DNA of 64,000 nt from Datisca glomerata. Its lineage: Eukaryota; Streptophyta; Magnoliopsida; Cucurbitales; Datiscaceae. Location: positions 555,763 through 619,762 of the forward strand of contig QANY01008662.1 of the NCBI GenBank assembly GCA_003255025.1, given 5' to 3'. Shown piece after piece: positions 22,955 to 34,429 of the stretch. Below the pieces are notes generated by a model that did not search any database, had not been told where the DNA came from, and was given only the letters and a program-made list of their open reading frames with translations. How positions within the stretch are numbered: the stretch's first letter is position 1; each line of letters begins with the position of its first letter. The position numbers and the translations under genes are program-made.

Positions 22955-23110
22955 TGGGACGGGACAAGAATCTTCAATTTTTTGACTTCCGTCCCGTGTC
23001 CCGTTCGAGACGCAATATTTTTTTCTCGTCCCGTCTCGTCAAGTATAAAAAACTGTCATGTCCCACTCGGTTCGGGACGATTTCGAGGGACGGGATGATT
23101 TTTTCGGGGA
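22955..23110. repeat. Right subterminal GGGACGGGAC motif cluster of the hAT element
   Basis: GGGACGGGACAAG, CGTCCCGTGTCCCG, CTCGTCCCGTCTCG and GGGACGGGATG occur in both orientations, mirroring the left cluster. Confidence 0.7.
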
Positions 23111-23234
23111 TGATGCACACCCCTAATCAGACTCTTTAATTTTAGAAAAATATTGACATTTTAGTCCCTTAATTTTCAAAAATATAAATTCTGTAATTCA
23201 TATTTAAATGGTTTAGTAATGACAATGAAATTAT

Positions 23235-25158
23235 TGTTGGAATAAGTAGCGTGTATTAATTATTTATTTATATTTAGTTATTTCTCAGATATTAGTATTA
23301 TTGAATTTTTTATTAATAAATTGAAAGTTTTATTTTAAATTAAAGTGTGTATGTAAATTACTCAATTCCTAAAACTTTCATCATCGAATGAAGAGTGAAG
23401 ACAAAAGCGTTTCTAAACGAACTCTTCTAAGAAAGTTTAGAATGATATTCATAATCTTATGATCGACTGGGTAATCGAATGTGATTACGACTGTTAGGTT
23501 GAACCAATGGATGTCAGTTATGGGGCATGGGAGTGGAGACTCAAATGTTTAATCTAAACATGTTGAATAGACCGGTAACAAATTAGTTTAGAGCCCAAAA
23601 TCGTTTATCCAGCTCTAAATCTAATTGTTACAACTTAAGGGTATTTTCATAATTACTTTAATCCTGAGGTGAATACGTAGCTTGACTTAGTTAGTTACAA
23701 TCTTTGATATGTCAAATGAGTGAGTTCAAATTGGCGGGCAATACCTCGGCCGTGGGGATTGTAATTCAATTAAGTTGGGGTTACGTGTTTCACATATATT
23801 GAAATTCGTGATTGAATTGTGAAAGCAACAATATCACATTATGCTTTATTGATGAATGTGTGAATAAATTAACCTAGTCAGGTATTCAATGAATTGAGTC
23901 ATTAATTAAGACTTGTGAATTGTATGAGACAATTCACTATTATGTCTTTCTTATTCACAGTCAATAAATGATTTGAAGAAATAATAACAAGAGGGTTAAA
24001 ATGGTAGTTTTATATTTTACTCTTTTTACTGATAATCACAATGTGTATTATGTTAAAATATTTTGTGGACTGTGAAAATAAAAAGGTTTATTTATACCAA
24101 CATAAAAGTAGCGCGTATGAATCGAGAGTTGATTCAGTATCGAACCTATAATGGAGTCGTACCATGTCAGGATTAAATGGTTCAGAAATTTATGAAGATA
24201 AATTCATCGGGTATTTAAATCCTCAGCTTTGTTCATGTGGGTCCATCCGATCTCAGAAATAGCTCATGAGAACAAGAATAAAGAAACGAAGTAAATTGTA
24301 TCAAAATGTGTTTTGGTACCAAGACATATTTTCTACACTCATATGTGATGGGTGATGTCACATTAATTAGGTAAGTGTGATTATTTGTATTGAAATTAAT
24401 TAGTTTATTATTTTCTAATTCTTGAATAATTAGTAAATAAAAATAAATTAATTAATTAATTGATAACGATTAATTAAATCTATCCATTAGATTGATAAAT
24501 ATTGATACAACTCTAACACTATAGAGATTTACTGATTTTCAGCAATTTGAATATGAGGGTGAATTTTTAAAAATTTAAAAAATATGGGTATATTTATAAA
24601 TATTGAAAATTAGATTTTATAATATCTATAGCAATTTGATTGTAGGAAAAGATAGAGATATAGATCTCATATCAGATATAGAAAAAAAAAATAGTTTTCT
24701 CCCCTTCCTAGTGATTGTCGTCGATTAAGAGAGCAATGGAGGAAAAATATTCGATTTTTTCCTTCAATCGTTCTGAAAGCCCACACCCAAATTTCTACAC
24801 AAAATTCTCATGAGATATATTTCTGAAATTAACAGGTGGTTGTTGGTGGACGAGATTCACAAATCGCTCTTGGAGTTCAAGTGCGTGATTCAGATCCCGA
24901 AACTTGAAGAACATGAAGAACGCTTGAAGGAATTCAGTGGCCAGTTCAGAAATTCTCCGATACAAAGTATAGGTGAAAATTTGTTTCTAACATTATCTTT
25001 TCGTTTAATATCATATATGCATAATCGCGCGTTGTTTGGTTTTAAATTATTTAATTCGAGTAAATAAGTTAATTGATATTTTTTTTATATTTCGCCTATG
25101 AACCGTTCGTAGTTCAAACTTATTTTTAATTAATTTTTAAAACCAACCGATCCCAGCA
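23235..25158 (+). repeat. Copia LTR (1.9 kb)
   Basis: It begins TGTTGGAATAAG and ends GATCCCAGCA, followed by ATTTGTATCAAG, a worn tRNA-Met primer site (25159-25172). Its second half, from about 24240, is similar throughout to 28770-29633. Confidence 0.75.
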
Positions 25159-25676
25159 ATTTGTATCAAGTCATAGGTTATTGATTATGCATATAGATAT
25201 TTGAAATGAATGTATCGTGAATTTTGTGGATATTGACATATGATTTTGTATGGTAGATTCAAAACTGTTTTGAATGTGTTATGTGATTGGATCCCTAACG
25301 ATTGCTTCTAGGCATTTTTATTTCAATTTAAAATTGAAGTACGCCGAATTTGAGGCATAGGATTTTATTTAATTTATTTAGTTGCAAAAGTTGTAACTTT
25401 TATAAATTTGATGTAAGATCATCGTCGCCTCGAAACTATGTCGGAGTACTGTCCAAGCTGAATTAATGTTCACGCCGAATTAATCTTCACGGCGAAGTAA
25501 TGTTTATGACAGAATTATTGTTCATGCCGGTATCACTGCTCGCGCTAGAATCACTATTCACACCGGAGTTACTGTTCTGGCAATCGACAATACTGTTCCG
25601 GCGTCATCATAGCGTTGCCCGCTGCCGTGCTCTGCATGGTGACTAGGGTTTGTGAAACTCTAGGCGATAACAATTA

Positions 25677-26633
25677 TGGGTCGTTTGGTATAAGATTGTG
25701 AGTAAAAGATTTATGGAATAAGATTCTTAGAATATGATTGTGAGAATGTATATGAACAGAAAACTAAGATTACCATATTTGGTGATAGTTTAGAATGTTA
25801 TGATATAATTGTGAGAATGTTGTAACTAAATTATTACTTTACAATTTTACCCTCAGATACAATCCCAATACATCATTCAGTCATGGTCATATACCCAAAT
25901 GTGATCATGAACAAAAATGAAGAAGCCCATAGGCCACAAACACAAGAATGAAGAAACCTCACATTAAATTAATTGCGTAAAATCCACAAAAAAAAAAGAA
26001 AACATAGAAACCCCCACGAAGAGAAGAATACCCATTTTTTTCCATGACTGAAGCATGGAGATAAGAGCACTATCCATGGAAAAATCCATCAAAATTTTAT
26101 AGGTCTGAACCATGGAGAGTTTGTGAGCATTTCACATCTGAATCAAAGAGCCGAAAACTTTTAAGTCTGAACCAGTAAGCCCTCGTTCCCTGCATGGTAT
26201 TTCGGGATTTAGCTATTTATGGTCATCGAAGCTGAGCTTTGGTGGATTTGGGTATGAAAAAATTTGGGTTTCATAATTTACAACGAAAAAATGGGTTCAG
26301 ATATCATATTTAGGACTCTAGTCATAGAGAGAAAAAGAGAGCTAGCTCACCATCTGTTGATGATGGAGGGAAGAAGAAGAACATGATAGAGCTATTTTTG
26401 TGTCGTGAGTGAGCGAGGGATAGTTTCAGAAATAAAAAAATAAACTACTTTCAAGATGTAAAATATAAGGATACCCTTGATCAAGAGGGGTATCCAAATA
26501 CCTTTAAAGTGAGGTATCTTTACATTCTAGGCATTTCAAAACCCATCACATTTTCATACCAAACAAGTCAATCTTTTAACTTCCCCTACTTTCCAGGTAT
26601 GTTGGCTTGATTAACCTCATACCAAACGCACGC
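25677..26633. mobile_element. PIF/Harbinger-like MITE, 957 bp
   Basis: The left end TGGGTCGTTTGGTATAAG and the right end (minus strand) GCGTGCGTTTGGTATGAG align base for base without gaps. They are flanked by TTA at 25674-25676 and 26634-26636, the usual Harbinger duplication. The next three bases, TGG, are also shared. No transposase. It lies in the leader of the Copia element and is therefore younger than that insertion. Confidence 0.75.
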
Positions 26634-26684
26634 TTATGGTTTAGGAAATCTTGTGATATTTCGCGATAACTCTTATCATATTTT

Positions 26685-26870
26685 TTTTATCTTTTAAAAT
26701 TTTGAATATTAAATTTTAAATTTTAAACGAATAAAAGATAATTATCTATTTTATCTTTATATATTTTGAATTTTAAATTCAAAGATAATTATCTATTTTA
26801 TATTTTTATCTTTTAAATTTTAAATTCAAAAGATAATTATCAACGTTATCTTTTTATTTTATTAAAAAAA
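26685..26870. repeat. AT-rich tandem repeat in the Copia leader
   Basis: Three diverged copies of about 60 bp contain AAAGATAATTATCTATTTTA and TTTTGAATTTTAAATTC. Confidence 0.65.
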
Positions 26871-26999
26871 GGAAAAATGGGATAATTAATGAGATTATTT
26901 AATTAGAAAAATAGTTTTCCTTAATTAAAGGGTTTTGATCAAAATTTAAATTTTGAAATTTTGATTTTTGAATTTGAATTTTAAATTTTAAGTTTTAAA

Positions 27000-28050
27000 T
27001 TTGAATTTTACAATGGGAATGAACTTTTGTAAAGAGCTACAAAGTGGTGAGACAGCATGGAGAAGAATGAGAAAATTACAAACGCCATGAAGATTAATTT
27101 ATAAATTAATTTGTAATTTATTTATTATTCATTTTGAGTTATAATTAGAAATGAGCCAATGATGAGGTTAATTTTAAATGTATGATTTAATTTTAATCGG
27201 GCATCATCATATAATATGCCATAGAGAACTAGAGATATGCTAATATCAAATTACCATGTAGCATGTACATGTCTCGTTGTAGATTAATTTATAATGGTTA
27301 TAATTTAATAACAATGTGAAATTTATAATGGTTATGATTTTAAATTAGGATTTAAAATTAAATAAAGGATTTATAAATTTCATCATGTTTTTCAAATTAA
27401 TAAAAGTTATGTTTTGAAAAACAACCAAAAATCTAAAAAAATTCAAAAATTAAGTGGGAGGGTCGTTCACGTTGAAACGTGCCCAAAGCCTCCAACGCGA
27501 ACTTGATCGTGCCATAAGGAATGATTAAGAACTGTCCATAACAATCCTCTCTTCAATAGGAGAAACTTTGGAGTCGTGTCGCTTTGAGTTATCGAGTTGC
27601 TTGAGAAGCTAAGACTTTTAAAGGAAGTGGTGGGGTAGAGCCGTCCCATAGACGGACTGTTAGTCCATAGCAACTTTTAAGAGCTGATGCATTGGTTAAA
27701 CACTTAGACTGAAGCACATTGGAATCCCCACTTAGGGGCTAGTCAATGGGGTCAAGGTGACCAAAACCCTTGGTGATTGGTTAAGCTAGATGTGGAGACA
27801 TTTGAGCGTTAACCAAACGAGAAGAGTCTCGATGTGAGGAGATAGTTTGGACTTCATCCCTCGATGAGACAAGCTATCATTTCTATCGTAACATCATGGA
27901 GGAAATATTTTTAATGGATTTTTAAATATTTAAGTAGTTGCATTATGTATCATACTTTTCTAAACGATTGAGCATTTATTTACAACGTTTTATTTATTCT
28001 TTTCGATAATCATGTCAATATCTCCATTTCCAACTATCTTAAATGTGAAC
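27000..28050 (+). other. Untranslated leader of the Copia element
   Basis: It precedes gag and resembles in layout the 1.8-kb leader of the element at 42737. No coding sequence seen. An antisense frame at 27467-27673 is not believable. Confidence 0.5.
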
Positions 28051-28640
28051 AATATTAACTGGTGATAATTACGATGATTGGAAACACAATCTTGATATCG
28101 TACTGACGATTGAAAAACACAAGTCTGTGCTCACCACCTCATGTTCCTTCGAGCCTTTTAGTGAATCGATTCAAGAGGAAAATGATGCTTATGCTTCTTG
28201 GCTACGTTCTGATGATATAGCTAGATATTACATCTTGGCTTCTGTTAACAATGTGTTGCAACAACAACATCATAATTTGGAAACTACCGTTGATATGATA
28301 TTGAATATCACTTAAATGTTTGGAGATCATGGTCGTTAAGCCAAACAGGCCGTTGTGCGAAACCTTATGAACTCCAGGATAAAACCTAGAACTCTTATCA
28401 GAGAATACATGATGTTGATCATTAGTTATCTGAATGAGATGGACACCATGGGTGCTGAGGTTGATGGTGAGGCTCAGGTGGATATGATCTTAGAGACTCT
28501 GCCTGATACCTTCGAGAACTTCAAACTAAATTATTTGATGAATAAGTTGAGGTACTCGCTTTCAGAGATTATGAAGGAGTTGCAAGCCGCTGAGACTTTG
28601 TTTCTAAAGGGCAAGAGGAAACACGGGAGGAGGCCTGAAT
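28050..28640 (+). pseudogene. Copia gag pseudogene
   Basis: From about 28057 a Copia capsid-like sequence can be followed: GDNYDDWKHNLDIVLTIE, then YASWLRSDDIARYYILASV, ISYLNEMDTMGAEVDGE and a Lys/Arg-rich end. Two in-frame stops and a frame change occur near 28310-28345. A remnant of the zinc knuckle (CHHCGADNHW) appears around 28715-28745 in another frame. Clearly different from the gag at 46779. Confidence 0.75.
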
Positions 28641-28769
28641 AAGGCTAAGAAGTAGAACTCAAAAGTTGCAAATGGTAAGGGCACTGCAAGGTGGACATGT
28701 TGTGAGACAAGTGTCATCACTGTGGAGCCGATAACCATTGGATATGCAACTTCCTGGATTATCTGTAGT

Positions 28770-29633
28770 AGATATTTGGTCTCAAGAGTAGCTCGTGAGG
28801 AGACGAATAGAAGAAACAACATCAACTGGACAAAAATGTGTTTTGAGCTAAGGTGTATTTCCTGAACCCATATATGATGGATGTTATCACTTAATTAGTG
28901 AAGAGCAATTAGTTTATGTTCAAATTAATAAATTTATTATTTTTAATTATTATATAATTAGTAAATAAGAGAAATTAATTAATTAATTGATGGAGATCAA
29001 TTTAAATTTATCAATTTTAGGTTGATAAATTTGGACATAATATTGACGTTAATGAGAGATGCAATTTTCGACAATTATAAATTATAGGGGTGAATTTAAG
29101 AAATTACACATATATGGGGTAGATGTAAAAATTCCAAAATTATTATATAAAGCATGGCATTAGGGTTGCCTCTCTAAGTGTGTTGAGACAACCCTAATCA
29201 CACAGAGCAGAAAAAGGTTTCTCTCTCCCCCTCCTATTGTTGCCGTCGAATTCAAAGAGGAAGAAAAGAAATTTTCTTTCCTTAGTTATTTTGAGAGCTA
29301 ACACTCAGTTCTTAATGACGTCCTAGCGAGATATACTTCTGAATCCAACGAGTGGTTGTTAGTGCGAAGAATAATTCAAGTTCTTGCATTTGAAGATCAA
29401 AGAACACGAAGCATTTAATAAGGATTCCGCCAACTCAGAAAGTCTCCGATACAACGAAAATGTATAAATCGTTTCTACCTCTTTTGAATACATTTAACTT
29501 TTGTATGCATAATTGATGTATGGTTTTAATATTTAATATGATTAAATTGGTTAATGTAATTTTTTTTATATTTCTCCCACGAACCATTCGTGGTTCAATG
29601 ATTTTTCTTCAAATTCTTAAAACCTGATCCACA
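28770..29633 (+). repeat. Partial Copia LTR (3' portion)
   Basis: It aligns with 24240-25158 from GGTCTCAAGAGTAGCTCRTG to AAAACCTGATCC. About the first 1 kb of the LTR is missing. It ends at the join with the pol sequence of the next element. Confidence 0.75.
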
Positions 29634-29640
29634 AATTCAA

Positions 29641-31715
29641 ATGGCAACTTACATTTTGAATGTAGTACCTTCTGAGTCTATAAGCAAGACACCTTTAGAG
29701 TTATGGAATGGCTCCAAACTCATCTTGCGTCATTTCCGTATATGGGGGTGTCGAGTTCATGTTCTTAAACCTAAGACTGGAAAGTTAGACTTAAGGTCAG
29801 AAGTGTGTATATTTGTTGTCTATGCTCCAGAGACTAGAGGTGGGTACTTTTATAGCCACAAGGATCAAATGGTGTTTGTATTGACAAATGCCACCTTCCT
29901 TGAACACGTCTATATAAAAAACTACAAACCTCAAAGCAAAGTAGTTCTCGAACAATTAGCGCCTGATGAGATCGAACCACCTTCATCCCCAACTGATAAA
30001 CGAAAAACCACAAAATGACTATTCTGGTCCAGGAAACCCCGATGCAACATCGTAGTGGGAGGGTTGTAAGACAACCAATTCACTATGAACTAGAGGCACA
30101 TGTCTTAGTGTTTGACACTGATAAAGATGATACATTAACCTTTAAAGATGCGATGGATGGTCCTGAAAAGGAGAAATGATAAGATGCTATGAACCAAGAA
30201 ATAGAATCGATGTATTCAGATTATGTTTGAAAACTTATAGATCTACCTAAAGATAAGCCCATTGGATGTAGATGGATTTTTAAGAAGAAAAGAGGTGCAG
30301 ATGAGAAAGCTGAGTCTTTCAAGGCACGGCTGGTAGCCAGGGGCTATACACAAAAGGTATGAGTCGATTATGAAGAGACATTCTCCCTTATTACCATGCT
30401 AAAATCCATTCACATCCTTTTGTCCATAGCCGCTAGTTTAAACTATGAAATATGAAAAATGGACATCAAGACAGCTTTTCTGAATGACTTTCTTGAAGAA
30501 AATATTTATATGATGCAACCAGAAGGGTTCGTGAAAAAAGGGGCAAGATAAGAAAGTATCCAAGTTGGTTAAATCTATTTATGGATTAAAGCAAGCATCT
30601 AGATCTTGGAATCTTACCTTTGATGAGATTATTAAATCATATGGTTTCGAGCAAAATGTTGACAAAGCTTGTGTTTATAAATGCATTAAAGATAAGATAA
30701 TGGTTTTCTTAGTTCTTTATGTTAACGATATTTTACTTATTGGGAATGATGTAGATACTTTGTCAAAGGTAAAGAAGTTGTTAGCTGAGAAATTCCAAAT
30801 GAAAGATTTGGGAGATGTGAGTTATGTTCTAGGCATCCAAATCCTAAGAGATAAAAAGAACAAGCTCTTGACACTTTCTCAGACATCTTATATTGATAAG
30901 GTGTTGGAAAGATTCTTTATGGAGAATTCCAAGAAATGTCCACTACCGACCAGACATGGAATTCTCCTATCCAAGGAGAAATTTCCTAAGACACCTCAGG
31001 GGGAAGAGGAAATGAAAAAGTTTTCTTATGCTTCAGCTGTTGGTAGTCTCATGTATGCCATGTTGTATACGAGACCAAACGTTTGTTATGCGGTGGGAAT
31101 TATCAATCATTATCAATCAAGTCCTTGTTTAGAACATTGGATTGCAGTAAAACACATTTTCAAGTATCTTAGAAGAGCGAGAAACTATATGCTTGTTTAT
31201 TTATATGGATGGAGATCTGAACCCTACTAGATATACTGACTCTGATTTTCAATCAGATAGAGACTGTCAAAAGTTGACATTTGGATCACTATTCACCATA
31301 GGTAGATGAGTTGTAGTCTGAAGAAGTATTAAACAATCCAGCATTACAGATTCCAATATGGAAGCCGAATACATAACGGCTTGTGAAGCTGCGAAAGAAA
31401 CAGTATGGCTTAAAAAGTTCTATTCTGATCTAAAAGTAGTTTCAGATATGGACAAGCCACTGATCTTGTACTGTGACAACAGTGGAGTGGTAATGAATTC
31501 CAAAGAACTAAGGACTCACAAGAGGATCAAGTACATAGAGAGGAAATATCATATTGTAATTGAGATCGTGCATCGATGAGATATGAGTGTTATGAAGATA
31601 ACATCAGATCAAAACCCAGCTGATCTTTTTACCAAGACACTTCCTGTGAAGTCATTTGAGGGTCATGTGCGAAACATAGAGTTCAGAGAGATGCCACATT
31701 TTCTTTAGGACAAGT
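29641..31715 (+). pseudogene. Copia pol pseudogene (integrase end, reverse transcriptase, RNase H)
   Basis: 29641-30015 is the integrase C-terminal region (TYILNVVPSESISKTPLELW, FRIWGCRVHVLKPKTGKL). 30080-30560 is the N-terminal reverse transcriptase with stops. 30565-31230 is the rest of reverse transcriptase (SIYGLKQASRSW, FLVLYVNDILLIGND). 31358-31579 is RNase H (MEAEYITACEAAKE, LYCDNSGVV). The catalytic YVDD is YVND, so polymerase activity would be lost even without the stops. Confidence 0.88.
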
Positions 31716-31722
31716 AGGAGAT

Positions 31723-32654
31723 TGTTGGTAATAATGCCCTCAAAACATGTGTATTGACATTTTAATATGAAATTTAATGAAATTACATTTTATCTGATTA
31801 AAATTAATATGTAATTTGCAGTAAATGTTATGTTTCAATCATTGATTGTGGATCAGAGATTGACATGAACTACTATAGTGCCTCATTGCACTACACTAGT
31901 AGGCGTGCAGTACTATAGTGCCACACGACACTACAATAGTGTTGCGGTACATAGTGCCGTGAGGCACTGTGTTAGTTCACAGCAACTGCAGTATCGTGTG
32001 GCACTGTAGTTGTGCCCAAATTGTAGTGGATCTCACTGTAATGGTAATTTGGTAATTAAATGTTATTTTGAGTATATTCCTAAAAATGTGAGTCTAGAAA
32101 ATATATATTGATATTATTCTAATGGCCTTTGGGTTGGTTGGGTATTGAGAACACAGTTGCTATCAAGGTGAACTTTTTCTGCGAATAAAAGTTGATCAAA
32201 AACTCTAAAAGATAACCATCGTATTCTCTTAGTTGATTGTCTCACTGAATTAATCATTCTCAGTGAATCATTAGATCTCATGTGTTGAGTACATCTAGAG
32301 ACATAAAAAGTGTATTTGAATTATTCTACGTGCCCACACACTACCTAGTATGTTTGAGGATTGACTTAGAAAATCTTATTGTGGATCTTGAAGTCCGTTG
32401 TTCGTGGGAACGGAAGATTGTTGGTTTGCGAGGACGCTTGATTAGACAACAAGAGTTATATTTTCTATATCCATATATGTCTTCAATTTAATATATAAAT
32501 ATATAATGGATCCGATTGAAAAAAGTTTTCAATAAAAGTTTTTTATTTTGGAAACCGTTGCGTGCGTTTATTTTCTTTTATCGAAAAAGATTCAGTTTTA
32601 TAAATTATCTAAAAACCCCCACGCATTCACCACACGAACGCCGCGTTTCCAACA
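31723..32654 (+). repeat. Copia 3' LTR, internally shortened (932 bp)
   Basis: It begins TGTTGGTAATAATGCCCTC directly after a purine tract (CAAGTAGGAGAT, 31711-31722) and ends TTTCCAACA. The full-length relative on the minus strand is about 2.2 kb, so more than half is deleted. The near-palindromes at 31875-32020 remain. Confidence 0.85.
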
Positions 32655-32835
32655 AGGGGAAGGGTATGGAAGTTGAGTGTTGAGAAAGAATAAGTTGATA
32701 TTTGGTCTGATATTTTGTAAGAAGGGTATGAATGGGAGAGAAAGGAGAAAAAAATTAGTGGATAGTGGGTCAGAGGTATAGTTTAGCCAAAATTAGTCTA
32801 AGGGTTTATTTTAGCCATTAAGGGTGAAAATGGTC
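32655..32835. mobile_element. MULE terminal fragment
   Basis: It matches 6230-6430: TTGAGTGTTGARWAAGAATAAG, AAAAATTAGTGGATRGTGGG, CCAAAATTAGT. It has neither an array nor a coding part here, and it directly adjoins the Copia LTR end. Confidence 0.75.
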
Positions 32836-34130
32836 AGTTATTTATGATACATCAGTTCGGTTTGGTTTGGTATTTCTGTCAAACCGTAACTTCAGTTTGG
32901 TTTGAAAAATCATGTGATTTCAAACCGAACCGATACTAATATATAACCTACAAAATTAGGGTTTGACCACATTTGTATCCATTCTCAAACTTGCGCCTCC
33001 TACCTTCTCCTTCTCCTTTGCGATTCTTATTTCTTCTTCTTTCTCCTTCTTTACGATTCTTAGTTCTTCTCTTCTTCGTAGTTCTTCTTTGTTCTCCTTC
33101 CTCGTGATTCTTAGTTCTTCTACTCTTCTTTGTAGTTCTTCTTCGGTTTCCTTCTTGAATCTTAGAATCTCAGTTCTCTCTCCTTCTTCACGAATCTCAG
33201 TTCTAACTTATGCCTTCATTCTCCTTCTTCATTCATCTTCTGTGAATTTCAGAATCCGAGTTCTGCTCTGCGTATTCTAGTTCTTTCTCCTCCGCATCTC
33301 TAGAACACGACATAGCCTTTGCTTCGTTCTTCACTTTTTCTTTCTCTTTCGCATCTCTAACTTGGGGATAAAATTTTTTCTATCTGAAATTTGAGGTTAA
33401 CATAAGTGTTAAATCATTTTACTCCTCTATCTTAGATCTGCTTTGTCTGATATATGTGTAGGGTTTGTGAATCTGCATATCTATTTTGGGTTTGTGAACA
33501 TGTGCTCTATTGTCTCTGAAATTGGGGTGGGTTTTTTTGAACACGTGTAGTGTTTTATGTATATGTGAAACTAGGCGGAATCTGTAAAATTTGGGTGAAT
33601 CTGTTCTGAGAAATTGTGAGATTCTAGTTGAGAAATTATGAATTTTATGAATATGTTTGAAAGTTTAATAGGGTTTGGTTATTTTGTGAATTATGTCCTA
33701 ATAAGTTAGTTTGTAATTTTTTTCTCTATTATGCACAACTATGATTTTGTGAATCTGTTAATTTATGGATTTGTGTAGGTTGTCCTTTAGAGATTGAATA
33801 ATGAATAACTTATCTTCACCTTGTCATTTTACTTTCCAATTTTATTTATGAGGAGGATGTGTTCTAAAGAATTATTACAATGCTGCCTTTGTTAGAGTAG
33901 TTTAAATATTAAGGAGAGTTTAAGTGCAAGAGAAAATGTCAATACACACTCCTAACATTGCATGAGAAAATGTCAATATATACTATCAACATTACTTGAG
34001 AAAATGTCAATATATACTTCCAACATTACATGAGAAAATGTCATTTTTTATTAGATACATTGAAAACGCCCATACAATTAACAATGACCAAAATACAATA
34101 ACATAAGTTTGGTTCTTCTCCAACCTTGTA
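32835..34130. other. Low-complexity region, possibly an hAT remnant
   Basis: 32855-32945 has GGTTTGGTTTGGT and its inverse AAACCGAACCG, typical of a worn hAT-type end without a recognisable partner. 32965-33300 is CTT/TTC-rich; an open frame there is compositional. 33380-33880 is T/G-rich and intron-like. A tandem repeat follows at 33923-34045. Confidence 0.45.
33923..34045. repeat. Tandem repeat, about 34 bp x 4
   Basis: Units of TGAGAAAATGTCAATATATA then CTTCCAACATTACA, with small changes. Confidence 0.85.
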
Positions 34131-34149
34131 ATCTTCTTCTTGTTCATTT

Positions 34150-34415
34150 ACATTTTTATATTTAACTGTTTTGTATCTTCTTCAAGGGTTGTGATCATGT
34201 TGCCACTATAACTACCGGATGGAGGATCAAACCATTCGAAATAATCACATATATAGACTTCTTGCATTGGTTATACAATAAACTAGGATTCATTAAAAAC
34301 TCAAATTTATTCATAATTCAAACGTCAAATCTGCCACACCCGAAGAGCCTCCGTCCTGGATCCTCATCTGTCGAAGAATTAGAAGTTACATCCGTCAAAT
34401 GAATTTTAGGAATAA
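34150..34415 (-). pseudogene. GRF-type zinc-finger fragment
   Basis: On the minus strand, 34400-34324 encodes TSNSSTDEDPGRRLFGCGRF, and 34258-34165 encodes CDYFEWFDPPSGSYSGN. These match the second half of the plant GRF zinc finger (NPGRRF..C, then C.FFEW.D). About 60 bp of intron-like sequence separates them, but the frames do not join cleanly, and the first Cys pair is not seen. It is probably a remnant of a transposon-linked or host GRF gene. Confidence 0.5.
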
Positions 34416-34429
34416 AATGAAAAATAGCA

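Larger units (their letters stand above)
21304..23125. mobile_element. Non-autonomous hAT element, about 1.8 kb
   Basis: An 8-bp direct repeat ATCAGACT flanks the element at 21296-21303 and 23126-23133; 8 bp is the usual hAT duplication. The ends are inverted: TAGGAGTGTGGATCA (21310) on the left and, on the minus strand, TAGGGGTGTGCATCA ending at 23125. Six extra bases (TAGACT) lie between the left duplication and the left terminus. Both subterminal regions are rich in GGGACGGGAC motifs, in opposite orientations at the two ends. The inside is AT-rich, with GTAGTATAT repeats at 22140-22350, and has no transposase. Confidence 0.82.
23235..29633 (+). mobile_element. Copia element of a second family, rearranged (LTR, leader, gag, partial LTR)
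   Basis: It comprises an LTR (23235-25158), a degenerate primer site, a leader interrupted by a MITE (25677-26633), a decayed gag (about 28050-28640) and then a second LTR copy lacking its first part (28770-29633). Protease, integrase and reverse transcriptase of this family are missing. Immediately after the partial LTR, the sequence continues as the 3' half of another Copia family. Confidence 0.7.
29634..32654 (+). mobile_element. Copia retrotransposon, 3' half with LTR
   Basis: It starts abruptly in the integrase C-terminal part, continues through reverse transcriptase and RNase H, and ends with an LTR at 31723-32654. The LTR belongs to the same family as the minus-strand LTR at 1715-3933 and is a relative of those at 42737 and 50512. 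The 5' half (LTR, gag, protease, integrase core) is absent here. Confidence 0.85.

Noticed and set aside
24810..25067. 85-codon frame inside the LTR at 23235-25158
   Set aside because: The same stretch is repeated in the partial LTR at 28770-29633, where the frame is broken; LTR sequence, no gene.
32963..33280. 105-codon Ser/Leu/Phe frame
   Set aside because: CTT/TTC low complexity; no domain and no splice context.
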